Assembly (NCBI RefSeq): GCF_001649575.2
Contig: NC_051436.1
Span: forward strand, 10,672,664-10,736,663
Length of the DNA stretch: 64,000 bases
Source of the DNA: Kryptolebias marmoratus
Taxonomy: Eukaryota > Chordata > Actinopteri > Cyprinodontiformes > Rivulidae
Direction of reading: 5' to 3'
The translations under genes were made by a program, and so were the position numbers. Positions 13,632-25,300 of this stretch are shown piece by piece (within the stretch, counting starts at the first letter, position 1; each line of letters starts with the position of its first letter). Under the pieces are notes generated by a model. It saw only the letters and a program-made list of their open reading frames with translations, had not been told where the DNA came from and made no database searches.

Positions 13632-13810
13632 CCATATTTTCTGGACTATAAGGCGCACTTAAAAGCCTTCCGTTTTACCAAAAAACGACAGTGCACCTTA
13701 TATATGGAAGAAGTTGTGGTGTTTTAGTCCGACTTTTGTTAAACTACAAAGCTGCACCGCTCAAAGCATTAAGGCTCAGTTAGAGTCGCGCACGGCTCCG
13801 CTAAACTCTG
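13632..13810. mobile_element. MITE family alpha, partial copy
   Basis: It begins at a terminus like those of the copies at 31791 and 33609 (CATATTTTCTGGACTATAAGGCGCAC). It continues with CTTAAAAGCCTTCCG, TTTTAGTCCGAC, AAACTACAAAGCTGCACCGCTC and AAGGCTCAGTTAGAGTCG. The opposite terminus is missing. It lies in the hdlbp 5' intron. Confidence 0.75.
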
Positions 13811-14089
13811 GATAAGATGAACGCCGAACACAGACACCATTTTTTCCGACCCGAGTCACGGCAACACGTCACCGCACATGATTACGATTACCGACGTGCA
13901 CAGCTTCTGACACAAATTTTACGAAATGACTGTTCGTTTCCTCTTAATACCACCCCCCAACCCTTTGCTTCTGATTCAAGATATAATCAGTTATCACTAA
14001 AACAGAGAGTGGTTTCTGGTGTTTAAAAGCTGTTCTTGATAAAAATAAAAAAACACAAAACATCAAATAAATATGGAACCACTACGCCA

Positions 14090-14283
14090 GTGGTGTCCAG
14101 TCCTGGTCCTGGAGGGCCACCATCCTGCAGGTTTTAGGTGTTTCTCTGCTCCTGAGCAGGTCTTCAGGTTCTGCAGAAGCCTGATAATCACTCAGTCATT
14201 TAAATCAGGCGTGTCGAAGCAGAGAAACATCTAAAACCTGCAGGATGGTGGCTCTCCACGACCAGGACTGGACAACGCTGCAC
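14090..14283. mobile_element. MITE family beta, copy 1 (imperfect palindrome)
   Basis: The left arm has TCCTGGTCCTGGAGGGCCACC and CTGCAGGTTTTAG. The right arm has CTAAAACCTGCAGG, GGTGGCTCTC and GACCAGGACTGGA. The arms are inverted copies and the core contains TTCTGCAGAAGCCTG. Related copies lie at 36224-36442 and 46310-46495. It is non-autonomous with no coding capacity. Confidence 0.8.
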
Positions 14284-15614
14284 TACGCCACCTACAATAA
14301 TGTTTATTTTATATCGGAAAAATGAAGCAAAACACAACTGGGTAGAAATAGTTTGCATCACCTGATGAAGGCATTAAAATCCTACTCCAAGTTAACTCTG
14401 TGCAAGAGTTTCATTTAGTTTTTTTGGGGGGGGATTTGTTCATCCTTCAACTGCGCTCTGATTTTAAAGAACAGATGTCTATATATATACACACACACAC
14501 ACCACATTATATATATTTATTATGTTTCAAGGCAAGAAACACATCAGACGCAGCTTTTGGTTCATTATAACCCTGAACGACCTGAAGCATTTCCGACGTG
14601 AAAGAAATCAGCCGATCAAACAGAACCATCGGTCTGCGATCTGCGCGTGTCGAAGAAATCATTAAGGGCTAAAATTAGCAAAATCAAACTCATTCCATTA
14701 GCGCCGCTTACTCGAACAAGAGCTGAACGGCAACAACTGAAACACAGCGAAACAAAACTCGACAGAGGCGACCCTGGAAAATCAGAACCCCAAGATTTGC
14801 AGATTTCATAAACCCAGCACAGCAAACATTTCAACTAATAAACTGAACCTTTGTTAAAAAAATAAGGGTCATTTTGAGTATTGTGGCATCAGTACATCTG
14901 AAACGAGTTGGACGGGGTCATGTTTATCGCTGTGAAGCGAGTGGTTTAAAATACAACTTATTTTCATAACCCCAATCCAGGGCTGATTGCACATGGAATG
15001 TCTTATAATTGGACCCTTTTTTTAAAGAACCAGCAGCTCATTTTTCTTTCCATTTAATGGCTTTCTTCGTGTTTTATTATTGCTACAAGCAAGCCTTGGT
15101 TAATATTAAGGTGATGGGGATAAAAAGCAACCAAATTAAAGAGAAAGGGGTGAAACAAAGCGCAGCAGCTCGGAGAGAAACAGCCCGACATGCAGCCCGG
15201 ACGGACGACGCGCTGCATGGTGGGGTCCTGTTAGCATCTCGGCTAGCCGCCGCCGCCGCCAGGATGAAAACCCTCCACTCCGAGGGGCTTTTCCACGCCG
15301 TGTTAGCCCGCTCCGCCATGCTAACACGCCGCGACCTCAGCGAGGGACGATTAGGCGCAAGGACTTTCCGATAATCGGCTAAAAAGCAAGCCCTGGCGGA
15401 CAGATAACCAGCTCCAGCTCGTTAGCTCTGGAGGGAGGGGGGGTGCGCTAACCCCTCTGTCCGTCCCCCCACCTACTCCCCCCCGCCAGCTCCTTCTCCC
15501 TGAAGCTAAACCAATCCCGGGTTTTTGTCGCCCCCGTTGCCGAGCTCCGACTCCGTCCACCGTGTTTGTATTTGAACGTTAATTCGCAGCTGAAATAAAC
15601 ACGAGAAAGCCTAC

Positions 15615-15720
15615 CTTTCAGAGAGAAATGTAGCAGAGGGTGTGCGTTTGACAGGTGACGGTGTAAACACAGATGTGATTGGTTTAGGAGCGCTTCCTCT
15701 CTCGGTGTTGTGCCGGAAAA
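15615..15720 (-). promoter_or_regulatory. hdlbp: Probable first exon and CpG-rich promoter of hdlbp
   Basis: A minus-strand donor (CTGAAAG then GTAGGC) lies at 15614. The flanking 15150-15760 region is GC- and CpG-rich. A minus-strand CCAAT box lies at 15677-15682. An ETS-like CCGGAA on the plus strand sits near 15712. Together these suggest a TATA-less housekeeping promoter for vigilin. The transcription start is not determined. Confidence 0.4.
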
Positions 15721-15760
15721 TGTACCCCCGCCGCGACGAGACCCGACGTACATTCGTAGG

Positions 15761-17697
15761 CAATGAATACAGCAAGTGGTGGAGATTCTTACTTTGCCAT
15801 AGAAAGCACAAATTATATATATAAATTATGAATAATTTTGTCAGATAAAAGTGTCATTACCCGTACTGAAAACCAGGAGTCAGACTGTGACGTTTGATTT
15901 TATCTCATTTGCGCTGAAAACAGGCGCGTTTGAAAGGCGCCTCCACCGACGGGGTTCCTTTTTTCAGCACAACATCGGCGGAGTGATACGGCTGTGCACT
16001 GTGGCCAATGGGTATAAAGCAAATGCCGCAGTATCTTTGCGCATCGAGCGCTTCCGAGTTGAACTGGATTCGCGTTTTATTTATTTATATATATATAATT
16101 TTGGGGGGGTCTCCGTTTTCACGGATGAGACGTATTTAGAGGCGGTGACCTTAAACGCGGGATCCTGACGGGGTTATAGGAAAGCGGAGGAGCGCGCGGG
16201 GCTGTTAGCTGCCGCTGCGTCTCGCGCCCATCAAACTGACCGGGTCTACTTCTCATTCATGATGGCCTGCTCTCCTCAGAGTCGGATCACCAGGCTGACT
16301 CTGAAGTTCAGTTCAGGCTCAAAATGCAGCGAGGAACAGATAAAAACTGAGAGAAAAATTAAAATACACGATCGAGATATGAAAAAGAATTAGTCAGCTG
16401 GGAAACAAAATTATTTTTAGGTCTAAGATGAAAGGATTCCGAGCCCAAACTTGACAGATGTCACAGTTCGAGCTGCTAACTTGAAAATGTTTGACTCAAA
16501 TATATAAATTTTAAAGATAAAAATAACATTTTTTAAAGTCTAAATGTTGTGAGAATATTTGATTTTAAGAAAAAAAAGCTTTTACAGATGTTTGTGATAT
16601 GTGTAAGCCTTTTGTGAAGGTTCCCAAGATGTTAATTTGATTTATTTCTGTCATTTTTAAATACTTTATTTAAATGAGCAACATATATATGAGAGAATTC
16701 ATTTTTTAAATATTAGAAATAGCGCAAAAATTCATTCATGTCGCTTCCTAAAATTGTCTGTCTCAAAGTGAGACACTAGGTGGAAGTAGAGTTAAATAGA
16801 TTACTGCAGCAAATAAACATCCTTGTGCGAAACTCGGATAAAAATCACAAAAACTCATGTTTTTGACATTTATCAGTCTTTAGAATGTTAAAATTGATTA
16901 AAAAAATCAAAGTTTAGATAAAGTTTAAATCAAAAAGCAGGAGAATAAATCCAAGCTTTAAAAGCTTGGATTTATTGGATTAAAAAAATGAGACAATTCA
17001 GAAAACATCCATGTTTTTTATTTAGGTCAAGGTCATTTTTGTTACGTTTCTGCTTAAAATGGTAATGTGCCTTTATTTAAACAAGATGTTTTATCAATCA
17101 AGAAAACAAACAAATACATGAACTGAATAAAATGACTTTGAGTAGCAAATTCATTCATTCACTCAGATTATTTACATAAAACATGTGAAATTCAAAGAGC
17201 TTCACGAAACAAAACCATGACATCAAAACAAACCAATACTGACCCCCTACACACACACACACACACGTGTAAAAAATGTAAACATAAATGACAAAATCAA
17301 ACTAAAAGGTAAAGCAAAGAAATAATGATAAAGTATTATTAATAGGAATTTAACATCATTACAAAAACAGAGTTATTAAGTACTAAAAGTAAAAAAAGTA
17401 AAATTAAACAATCACATAAAATAAAGAAAACATATTCACATAACCTCCCTATTAATCATTGGGTTTTAAATATGGCTTTTTAAATATCTAAAATTTCTGT
17501 TAAAATTGTTTCAATTCAGCACATTATTTATAATTTAAATATACAATTTTAGGAAATTATCAAAATATAAAAAAGAAATTGTATTTGGGTTAATAAGTCA
17601 CGTTTACTGGTTGGTTTAAGTTGAAGTAATAATGCGCTGTTCGGGTTTCCGTTTTGTTTTATTTTGAAAAGCCAGTCACCGGAAGCTGTGATCGCCG
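15761..17697. other. Intergenic region between divergent hdlbp and the RhoGEF gene
   Basis: This is mostly AT-rich DNA with a CA repeat near 17250 and a perfect 33-bp palindrome at 16944-16976. No exon or known repeat family was recognised. A GC-richer patch at 15900-16260 adjoins the hdlbp promoter. The two genes are transcribed away from each other across this interval. Confidence 0.5.
16944..16976. repeat. Perfect palindrome, 16-bp arms, 1-bp centre
   Basis: AATAAATCCAAGCTTT (16944-16959) is followed by A and its exact reverse complement (16961-16976). No other copy was noticed in the window. Confidence 0.9.
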
Positions 17698-17705
17698 TAT
17701 AAAAG
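17698..17705 (+). promoter_or_regulatory. arhgef15: TATA box of the ephexin-type RhoGEF gene
   Basis: TATAAAAG sits in GC-rich surroundings about 390 bp upstream of the first splice donor (18092). A start site about 30 bp downstream, near 17728, would give a first exon of about 360 nt. Confidence 0.6.
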
Positions 17706-17727
17706 CCGGTGGAGCGGCGCTCGGAGG

Positions 17728-18091
17728 GGGAGAGGCCGCCGCTCCCGTCCCTCCTGTCCGCGTCTCATCTCCACCGCTGCCGGGAACAAAAGACGAGACA
17801 ACAACGAGGGGGGTGATGGGAGCTCAGACGACAATCCCGTCGGGAAAACAGTGACGAACTGAACCGGATTTATTTGTCTGGACTTTATTTAAAAACGGCC
17901 GTTTCTTTTCTTTTTTTTTTAACTTGTCCTCGTGACTTCAAGTTACGGTCTTAATAACGGCGTCCCGGACCGGTTTTTATTACATATTTTTTATTGTTTT
18001 TAAACTTAACAAGCGACTACGTGGAGCTGGACCGCGGACAGAAGAGCCGAAACCCCGAATAGAAACACCCAGATATGTCTCAGTAAGACTG
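17728..18091 (+). other. arhgef15: Non-coding first exon of the RhoGEF gene
   Basis: This runs from the inferred TATA-directed start to the donor AGTAAGACTG then GTGAGTTTC at 18092. It has no in-frame link to the protein, whose start codon is at 22394. The 5' end is inferred only from the TATA position. Confidence 0.5.
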
Positions 18092-18317
18092 GTGAGTTTC
18101 TGTGCCTTTTATTTTTGGAAATTTGAACGAAATCCGTAAATTCGCAGCTTGGCAGGTGCAGTTTGGCGAGGAGGGATACACCTGTTCTCTCTCTCTGCTG
18201 TTCTTTGTAGGAACCGGTTTTACTCCTGTTTGTAGACTTGTTTTTACCTCCGGGCAACTTTTAAATCGACATTAATAATCACAAGTATCATTAAATACAA
18301 ACAGTCAGGCAGAAAAT

Positions 18318-18355
18318 CTACATATAAGTTTGGAGAGTTCCAAACTTATATGTAG
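18318..18355. repeat. Perfect hairpin, 16-bp arms, 6-nt loop
   Basis: CTACATATAAGTTTGG (18318-18333), loop AGAGTT, then the exact reverse complement (18340-18355). It lies in RhoGEF intron 1. It may be a small inverted duplication. Confidence 0.9.
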
Positions 18356-21300
18356 CTCTGAACGCTCTAAAATCAGACTTCCCACAAAGCTAGACCACCT
18401 TGGGCAGCTTTTTGACATCCTACAATTGCATTTTGCACCCCAGATAATATTAATATTTTCATATATAGGTAATCTCTTAGATTATCCATCTTCTTTCCCA
18501 GCATTCCCACCCCCCTCTTTCTGTGTGTTGTCCTTCCTGGGACACCTCTTCCGCCTTCCTGGCCAGCGTGGAGCTTCCAACACTCATCATATTTATTTAT
18601 TTATCCGGATCATGTCAGCCCCTTCACACACACACCAAGACGCTGCAACACACACACATTCACAAAAAGGAGCTGTGTTCAGGGGCTCTTCAGGTATTGT
18701 TCTCAAAGCCTATTGGGGGGGAGGTTTAAAGGATCACACCATGTTTTGTTTTGTTTTCTTTGGTTTTGGCCCACTGACCTGAACCGAATCCATACAACGG
18801 ATCAGCTGAAGGATGAAGCCGCCAGACTAAGCGGGGTCGATGAAGCAAAGGGAAACAAAGGGGTTAAAAGCCCGCAGCGGCAGCCTTTGACATCTGACTA
18901 GGTCCGTGAGCGAACACGCCCTTCAGTTTGGGGTTTATATGTCACCCAGTGTTGTGATAATAACCTGAGGGGCTGAAACTGGAACCTGGACACACACACA
19001 GCTGTATTATGGTGCTCCTTAATGACTGTTCAAATCCCAAAGAAGCACTCAAAACGCTTATTTTTGGGTCGTTGCAAATCGCTCACCCTTTCGTAACAAC
19101 TCCATACGTTGGAACCATTTGCTGCTTCTGGATTCGTTTGTTCTTCTGTTGTTTGACTTGTGAAACTCTCCTTTTTTTCCCCAGCCCATCCGAACCGGTC
19201 TGACGAGCCGGAGCACCTCTTATTTTTATTTTCCTCGGCTACCGCCTGCCGTTGGCCGTCAGGTCGAGGGTTTGTGGCTTTGGTCGCTTTTATTTACTCA
19301 TCAGCCTGCATCCAGGCTTGTGCCGCTTCTTTTGTACTGTCTCGAAGCCGTCCACAGCCTTTCCAAAACGACACAGGTAACTGGATTCAGGGCAAGTAAA
19401 AGTGGAGTCAAAGAGTTCACGGCCTCCTTTTATTTTCGGTTTTGACTTGACTCAACATCTAAACAGAAACGGAATAATCTGTAAGACCATGTGGTCCAAA
19501 CTGAGAATATTTTTTAGTTTACAGTCCTTTTAGGGGAAACATACGTATTCAAACTGACTAATTATCTTATTATAACTTTTCTTTTGATTCAGATCCACCT
19601 TTTCTCTCTCTCTGCTGCTTTTATTTGTATTTTTTTAATGTTTGTGGACCAACATCTGAGCAGGGTATTGCTCCGTTTGTCGGTTTAATCTCCATCAGCT
19701 CTGACCGTTTTTATCCACTTCCTTTTAATCTTTTAGTTTTACTTTTCTATCCTCTCCGCCACGAGACTCACGGGGTTCCTGTGAAGTCCTGAAAACTGCC
19801 GGATTTAATTGGAGCTTTCTCCAGGTCCGAGTACGACAGAAGCACAGAAATAAGAAAACAAACATCCAAGTTTCCAGACTCTGATACCTTTTATTTCACT
19901 TTCTAAAAACTAAACTGTTCAGTGTTTTTATTTTTTATAATCTGTCACATGTATTTTTTAGTATTTATTACTTATCTAAAGTCGGACTGCTGACGTTGCA
20001 GTTGACGATGCTTTTCAGGAACTGATCGAAACCTGCCGGGAAACATCTGGGCAGATGTTGTGATTGACCCCAAAGACGGCTCTTTAAAACGCACTCCGAT
20101 CCTTTTCATAACTTCGACGTGAAACAATCAGACCGTCAATAATCCGATCATCCTCAGGAATCAAAAAGTGATTTCAAGCCGTTTTAGTAATTTATCCCAT
20201 TAAGACGTTTGAATTAACACCTGACCTTTGTTGGCTTGTTTATGTAGAGACTTGCGGAGGGGTGAAATTGCAAACGAATGTTGTATTTAGTTAGAATAAC
20301 AATCGTTTTTCTACTCTCATTCATCTCAGCCGTGGGTCCTTTCGTCATACCATTTATTTAAGCCTGCGTGTGATCCTGATTGTTGGAAATCGAGACTGTT
20401 CATTCTGCGTGACTCAGAGGATGACTCACGCCGGTTCGGTCCGAGGTGACCTCAGCTGTCACGCGTCGAGCCAACGCTCGGCGAGGAGCGGCCGCAGCGT
20501 GGCGTTTCAAGCAGACGGCCGGATTTCACTTCAGTTTCATCACGTTTTCTAATTATAGACGTTTTCTTTTCTTTGGTGAAGAGCAGCCTGACTCAGCTGC
20601 TCAGTTTGAATGGCAAGATTTTATTTTGAAAGGGTAGGATCAGTTCAGAATATTAGAAATATATAAATATGTATATATATTTAAGCCGGATTGAAGACGT
20701 GTGGGTGCGTGTAAGGACAAACACAAGCAACACACAGATGATGATGAAATGTCAGCTGGAAGCAAACAAGGAAAGATAATCACTTTTGTTTTTTATTAGT
20801 GTTATTTCGTGCTCTTGTTGGGCTCAAACTCTCCCAAGCTCCTGACTGAAGCTCAGATGATCTGCGTTAAAGCTGTAGTTCGGACGTTTTGAAGTGGTGT
20901 TCTGTAGAAAGGCTACGAACTGTGAGCGTCTTACCTGCTGTGGACGGCTCTGTTTGGAGAAAAGGAGTCCGATTCTGACAGGACTGATGAGCTAACGGCT
21001 AGTCGTTGAATCCAATCGAACGTTTCGTGATGGTTTTATGAATCTTTCCGTCGAGATGATCTCCGCGGTGAGGGAAACTCAGACACAATCGCAGAATTGA
21101 ACATTAAAAGCTGAGTTTTCTGAGTGTTTTTGTTTCTGAACGATCCAAGTGTTTCTCCAGATTTAATGTTAATTTTCAGAAAAACTAGAATGTATTTAAA
21201 ATAAAAATGTCCTAAAACCATCATAGCTGTCAAAAATACGCAATTTTTTAATGTTTTTGATTTGATTTTTTTTGTTTGTTTGTGTGTATCATCTATGATT

Positions 21301-22316
21301 AAAAATAACCACTAAATACGCAGCTTTCACTACCAAAAGTAGTAAAACTGGGAATAAATGAGCAAAATGAACAGAGTCGTGTTTTGTTGCCAACAGTTAC
21401 GAGCTGTAAACAAAGTGGAGGAATGTTTGCTGTTTTCGGATGCAATTTTAATTAAAAAACGCTGATGAATTTGAGTTAAATTAACCCCTAGACAATTATA
21501 TGATGTAGAAATTGTGTTAAAGCATAAAAACTTCAATCAAAATCACTGAAAAATAGCATATTTTGACAACTATTATGGCTTTAAAGGCAGATTTTAGCCA
21601 CCTTAATACAACTTTGACTGTTCTGTTGAACCGAAACTGTTTCTGCTGTGTATTTGTTAATAATAACAATGAAACTGTGGTTATTTTATGAAGTTTTGTT
21701 ATTCCACTAAACAATAAGACACTTTTTTTTGAAAATCAGAAAAATAAAAAAGAATTTAAAAAAACACTCTGGACGTTGTGAGGGGAAATTAAACCCATTT
21801 CACATGGGACCCTAATAACTAGATTATTCTAGCAGAAATATTGTGACGCTCTGGAAGTGCTACAGCTAGCTGCTGCTGCTGACTGTTACCGGCTCTGAAG
21901 CGCGGTGTTATCTCTGATCAGCGTCTCTGATCAGTGTCCCCGCTCCGACACTCCTGAAAAATAAGTGAGCGATTACTCTACGGCTCGGCTGTGCGTCATT
22001 AAAACAATAACAAGAAGTTGTAAAACGACACAAAGTAGCTGTTTCCAGAGATGGATGTTTATCTGCTGTGACGTAAATAAAAAACAGCTGTTTATAGTTT
22101 AACCTACTTCAGCTGGTTTGACTCGACCTCGTGTCTAAGCTGTGGACAGGAGTGGACTGCAGAGGTTATTTTTCTCCTGGAAGCAGATTTACAGCTCGGA
22201 GCTCAAAGTCTGACGCAGGGTTACATCGTTAAGAAGGGCTTATTTCCTTGTTGTGAAAGCTCGTTCCAGACGCTAACTGTTTTGATTTTTCTCTCCTTTT
22301 TCCGTTCGCCAATTAG
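18356..22316. other. RhoGEF intron 1, repeat-poor apart from a possible MITE-gamma fragment
   Basis: This is long AT-rich intronic DNA. At 20870-21010 there is a MITE-gamma-like end (GTTTTGAAGTGGTGTTCTGT, CTTACCTGCTGTGGAC, GATGAGCTAACGGCTAG). A second related patch lies at 21840-21900 (GAAGTGCTACAGCTAGCTGC). No exon was recognised. Confidence 0.45.
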
Positions 22317-22393
22317 GCGTCGACGACGTCCTCAGACTGATGCCTCGGGAAGCTTTGAAAGCACGCTAGAGCAGAAGACGGCCTCCGGCTACG

Positions 22394-25300
22394 ATGTCGA
22401 AGCAGGAGCAACCCACGCCGCGCCTCCGGCCAGGACCCGTGGTCACCCGCCGCTCGTCTCTGCTTTTCGCCGACAGAGACGGCAGCTCAGAGCCTTCTGA
22501 GGGGAAGGTCAAAGAAATCATGAACAAGTTCCAGAGGCGGGAATCCAGAGACCTGGAGGAGCTCGCCGCCAACGGCTACTCGGAGCTCCCGATCTGCAAA
22601 AAGCCACCTGCGGTGAAGCCCAAGCCGGGCCGCCTCGGCCAGAGCAACGTGCCCCAGCAGGCGCCGCCGCTGCCCAGGAAGAGAAGCCGCTTCCTGCCCA
22701 AAAAGGAGGCGATTGTGGGCGGAGTGGAGCCCAAAGGTACGAGCACAGAAGGAGGGCGATCAGGTACTGCAGTCTTTTACCTTAGAGGGGGAATAAAAAA
22801 TCTAAATCACGAGTTTACATGTTCTCCCTGCGAACACGTGGGTTTCCTCCGGCTTCATTGGTAACTCTTAAACTGAACCTAGGTGTGAGTGAGAGCGTGA
22901 ATGGTTGTTTGTCTCTCTGTGTCCCTGTGATGGACTGGAGACCTGTTCAGGGTGTCCCCCGCCTCTCGCACAGCGACCGATGGAGACAGACACCAGATCC
23001 CCGAGACCCAGAATGGAGAAGCGGGTAAAAAAAGATGGATGGATGTTTTTTCTTTTAGTTAAACACCATCATAAAACCCTCCAGTGGAACATTTCTCTTA
23101 TGTAAAGCGTTAATGACTTGTTGTCTCAAGTTGGGGCTGATTGTGTGGGCGGAGTTAGTGATGTGGAAGGAGGCGGGGCCAGCTGTGGCAGACCTGTAGG
23201 ACGCTGAGGAGGTTACTGTCTCAGTGTTTGTCGGGGGAAACGGAAGCAGGTTTTGTTTACAAAAGGACCAGTTTGAAAACCCGTTTAGTTTTTGGTCCGT
23301 AGTGATGCTGTCGGGAACTGGAGCCCCACACTGAGCTTCTCAGTGACGTCACACAGTCTGCGAGGAGTTTAACATCCGGACAGCTGGAGGAGGCCGGTGC
23401 CGGGCTGACAGGCGGTGGTTCTTCTGTTGAAGGTTTATATTTCAGGCGATCCTCTTTAGTCAGTCAGCAGACTTTGGGTTGTAATTTTCACCAGGAGCTA
23501 AACTAACCACATCCATCCAACCTTCTTAAAGCTGAAGAACGACTCAGCTGTTGGAGTTTTGGGTCAATTTAAACAATTAATTCCAACAAACTGACCCATT
23601 CCCCCCCCCCACACACTGTCTGTTTACCATTTCCTGCCTTGTTCCTATGTTCAACTCGCTATAAATCACACTTCAGAGGGATCAGGAGAAATGCAGAACA
23701 TTTGTTTTGATCTTTTATTATTAATTTAAAATTAGCTAGAATTTTTTTAAAATGAAAGACTCTGAAAACAAGCCCCTTTTTTATGAGTTTCTTTTGATTT
23801 AAGTTTGCTTCAAAAACACTTTTCATTTCCCCTTCTTCTCAAAGCTTGTCATTCAGGATGGTTAAAGAAAAAGTCACTCTGTGTCAGGGATGGACGTTTT
23901 GTCTGCAGCTATTTGATTTTTCTTTGAATATTCGACAAGCAAGAGAAAATAATGCTTGTGTGTTTCATCTTTAATCTAAGAAAGTAGAAACATGTTGGAG
24001 AACTGTGAGGCGGTGCAGTAATACGGCACCATACTGTGGTAATTTAACGAAGGCTTCACGGTACTGAAAGACACCGCCCAACTCTGAATATTAGTTTCAT
24101 TTTCAGGTCTTCTTTCTAAATGAAAATCACGTTTCTAACAGAAACTGGCATCACAGAGTTCCTCTTCAAACTGCAATTTCTTCCATTTGTTCCAGTTTGA
24201 CTAAAACAAGCTCCACCAGGTGGGATGAAACTCATCTGGGTGGGTTTCACACAAAACCGTGATCTCCCCCAATTCAACGCAGTAAGAAATGAGAAACGGG
24301 GTGTTTTTTTTTGTTTTTTTTTTTACCTGCGACTAAAAACCACCAAACCTTTCGCCAGCGATGCAGCGATCAGCTGACACGAAGGATATTTCATTCTCGG
24401 GTGACGTTCCTCGTGTGGTTTTCGGTTCCCATGTCTCGAACCCCGGCGCCGAGCATGGCGTCAAACCGAACCCACAGTGAGGTGCACTTAATGCTAATTC
24501 TGCAAAAAATAAATAAATAAATCGTGCAGCAGATTCAGGCAGTGACCACACAGGTGTGGTGCTCTCAGGTTTTCTTCTCAAACAGCAATAAACAGATCCA
24601 GGGTGTGTGTGTGTGTAGGTGTGTGTGTGTTTTATGGATGAGAAACACGGGTAGGTGCCAGCTCGACTAGCTAATGTAAATAAAAAAAAAAAAAAAAGAA
24701 AGAAAGGAGCAGTTTCCTTGTTCTTGGAAATAATAAAACACTTTCAAGTTATCGCTTTATGGGAATTAACTTCATTTCTGTCACATTAAAACACATTCCA
24801 GTAGCTGTGCAGGAAACAACCTTATTTTTGTAACGGTGAACAGTAATTCGTTGATAATAACGTTTAATCTGGAGCTCAGATTCAACGGATGATCACTTTT
24901 TCCCCGAATCAACAAAACAAGCTCCTAAAAAAACACATTGTTTGCTTTCGGATTTGTGTGTTCTCTCTTCAGTTTCTATTACTTCCCTTGTTTTAGTTCC
25001 CTGTCAGTAAAAGAAAATGTTTTTTTTTAACATTCCTGCTGGTTGTACTGATCAGAAGCAAAGTCATCGAAAGGGCTTCGACTGCAGCCTGTAAATGTTT
25101 CAGTGGTTGTTAAATCAGGAACAAACTCGACTCGTAAATGAATCATTTTTGAGGGTTAGGGGAGGGTTAACGTCAGCTCAGGCACTGGAATCTCAGCTTA
25201 TAAGACACGAGAAATGCAGACACGGTACTTACATTTGATGTGGTTTCATTAGAAAACAGGAGCAATCAACAAACGGTTTACCTGTCAAGGAATGAATTGT

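Noticed and set aside
15009..15560. Possible coding gene in the GC-rich stretch upstream of hdlbp
   Set aside because: Best explained as a CpG-rich promoter area; frames on both strands lack protein-like composition.
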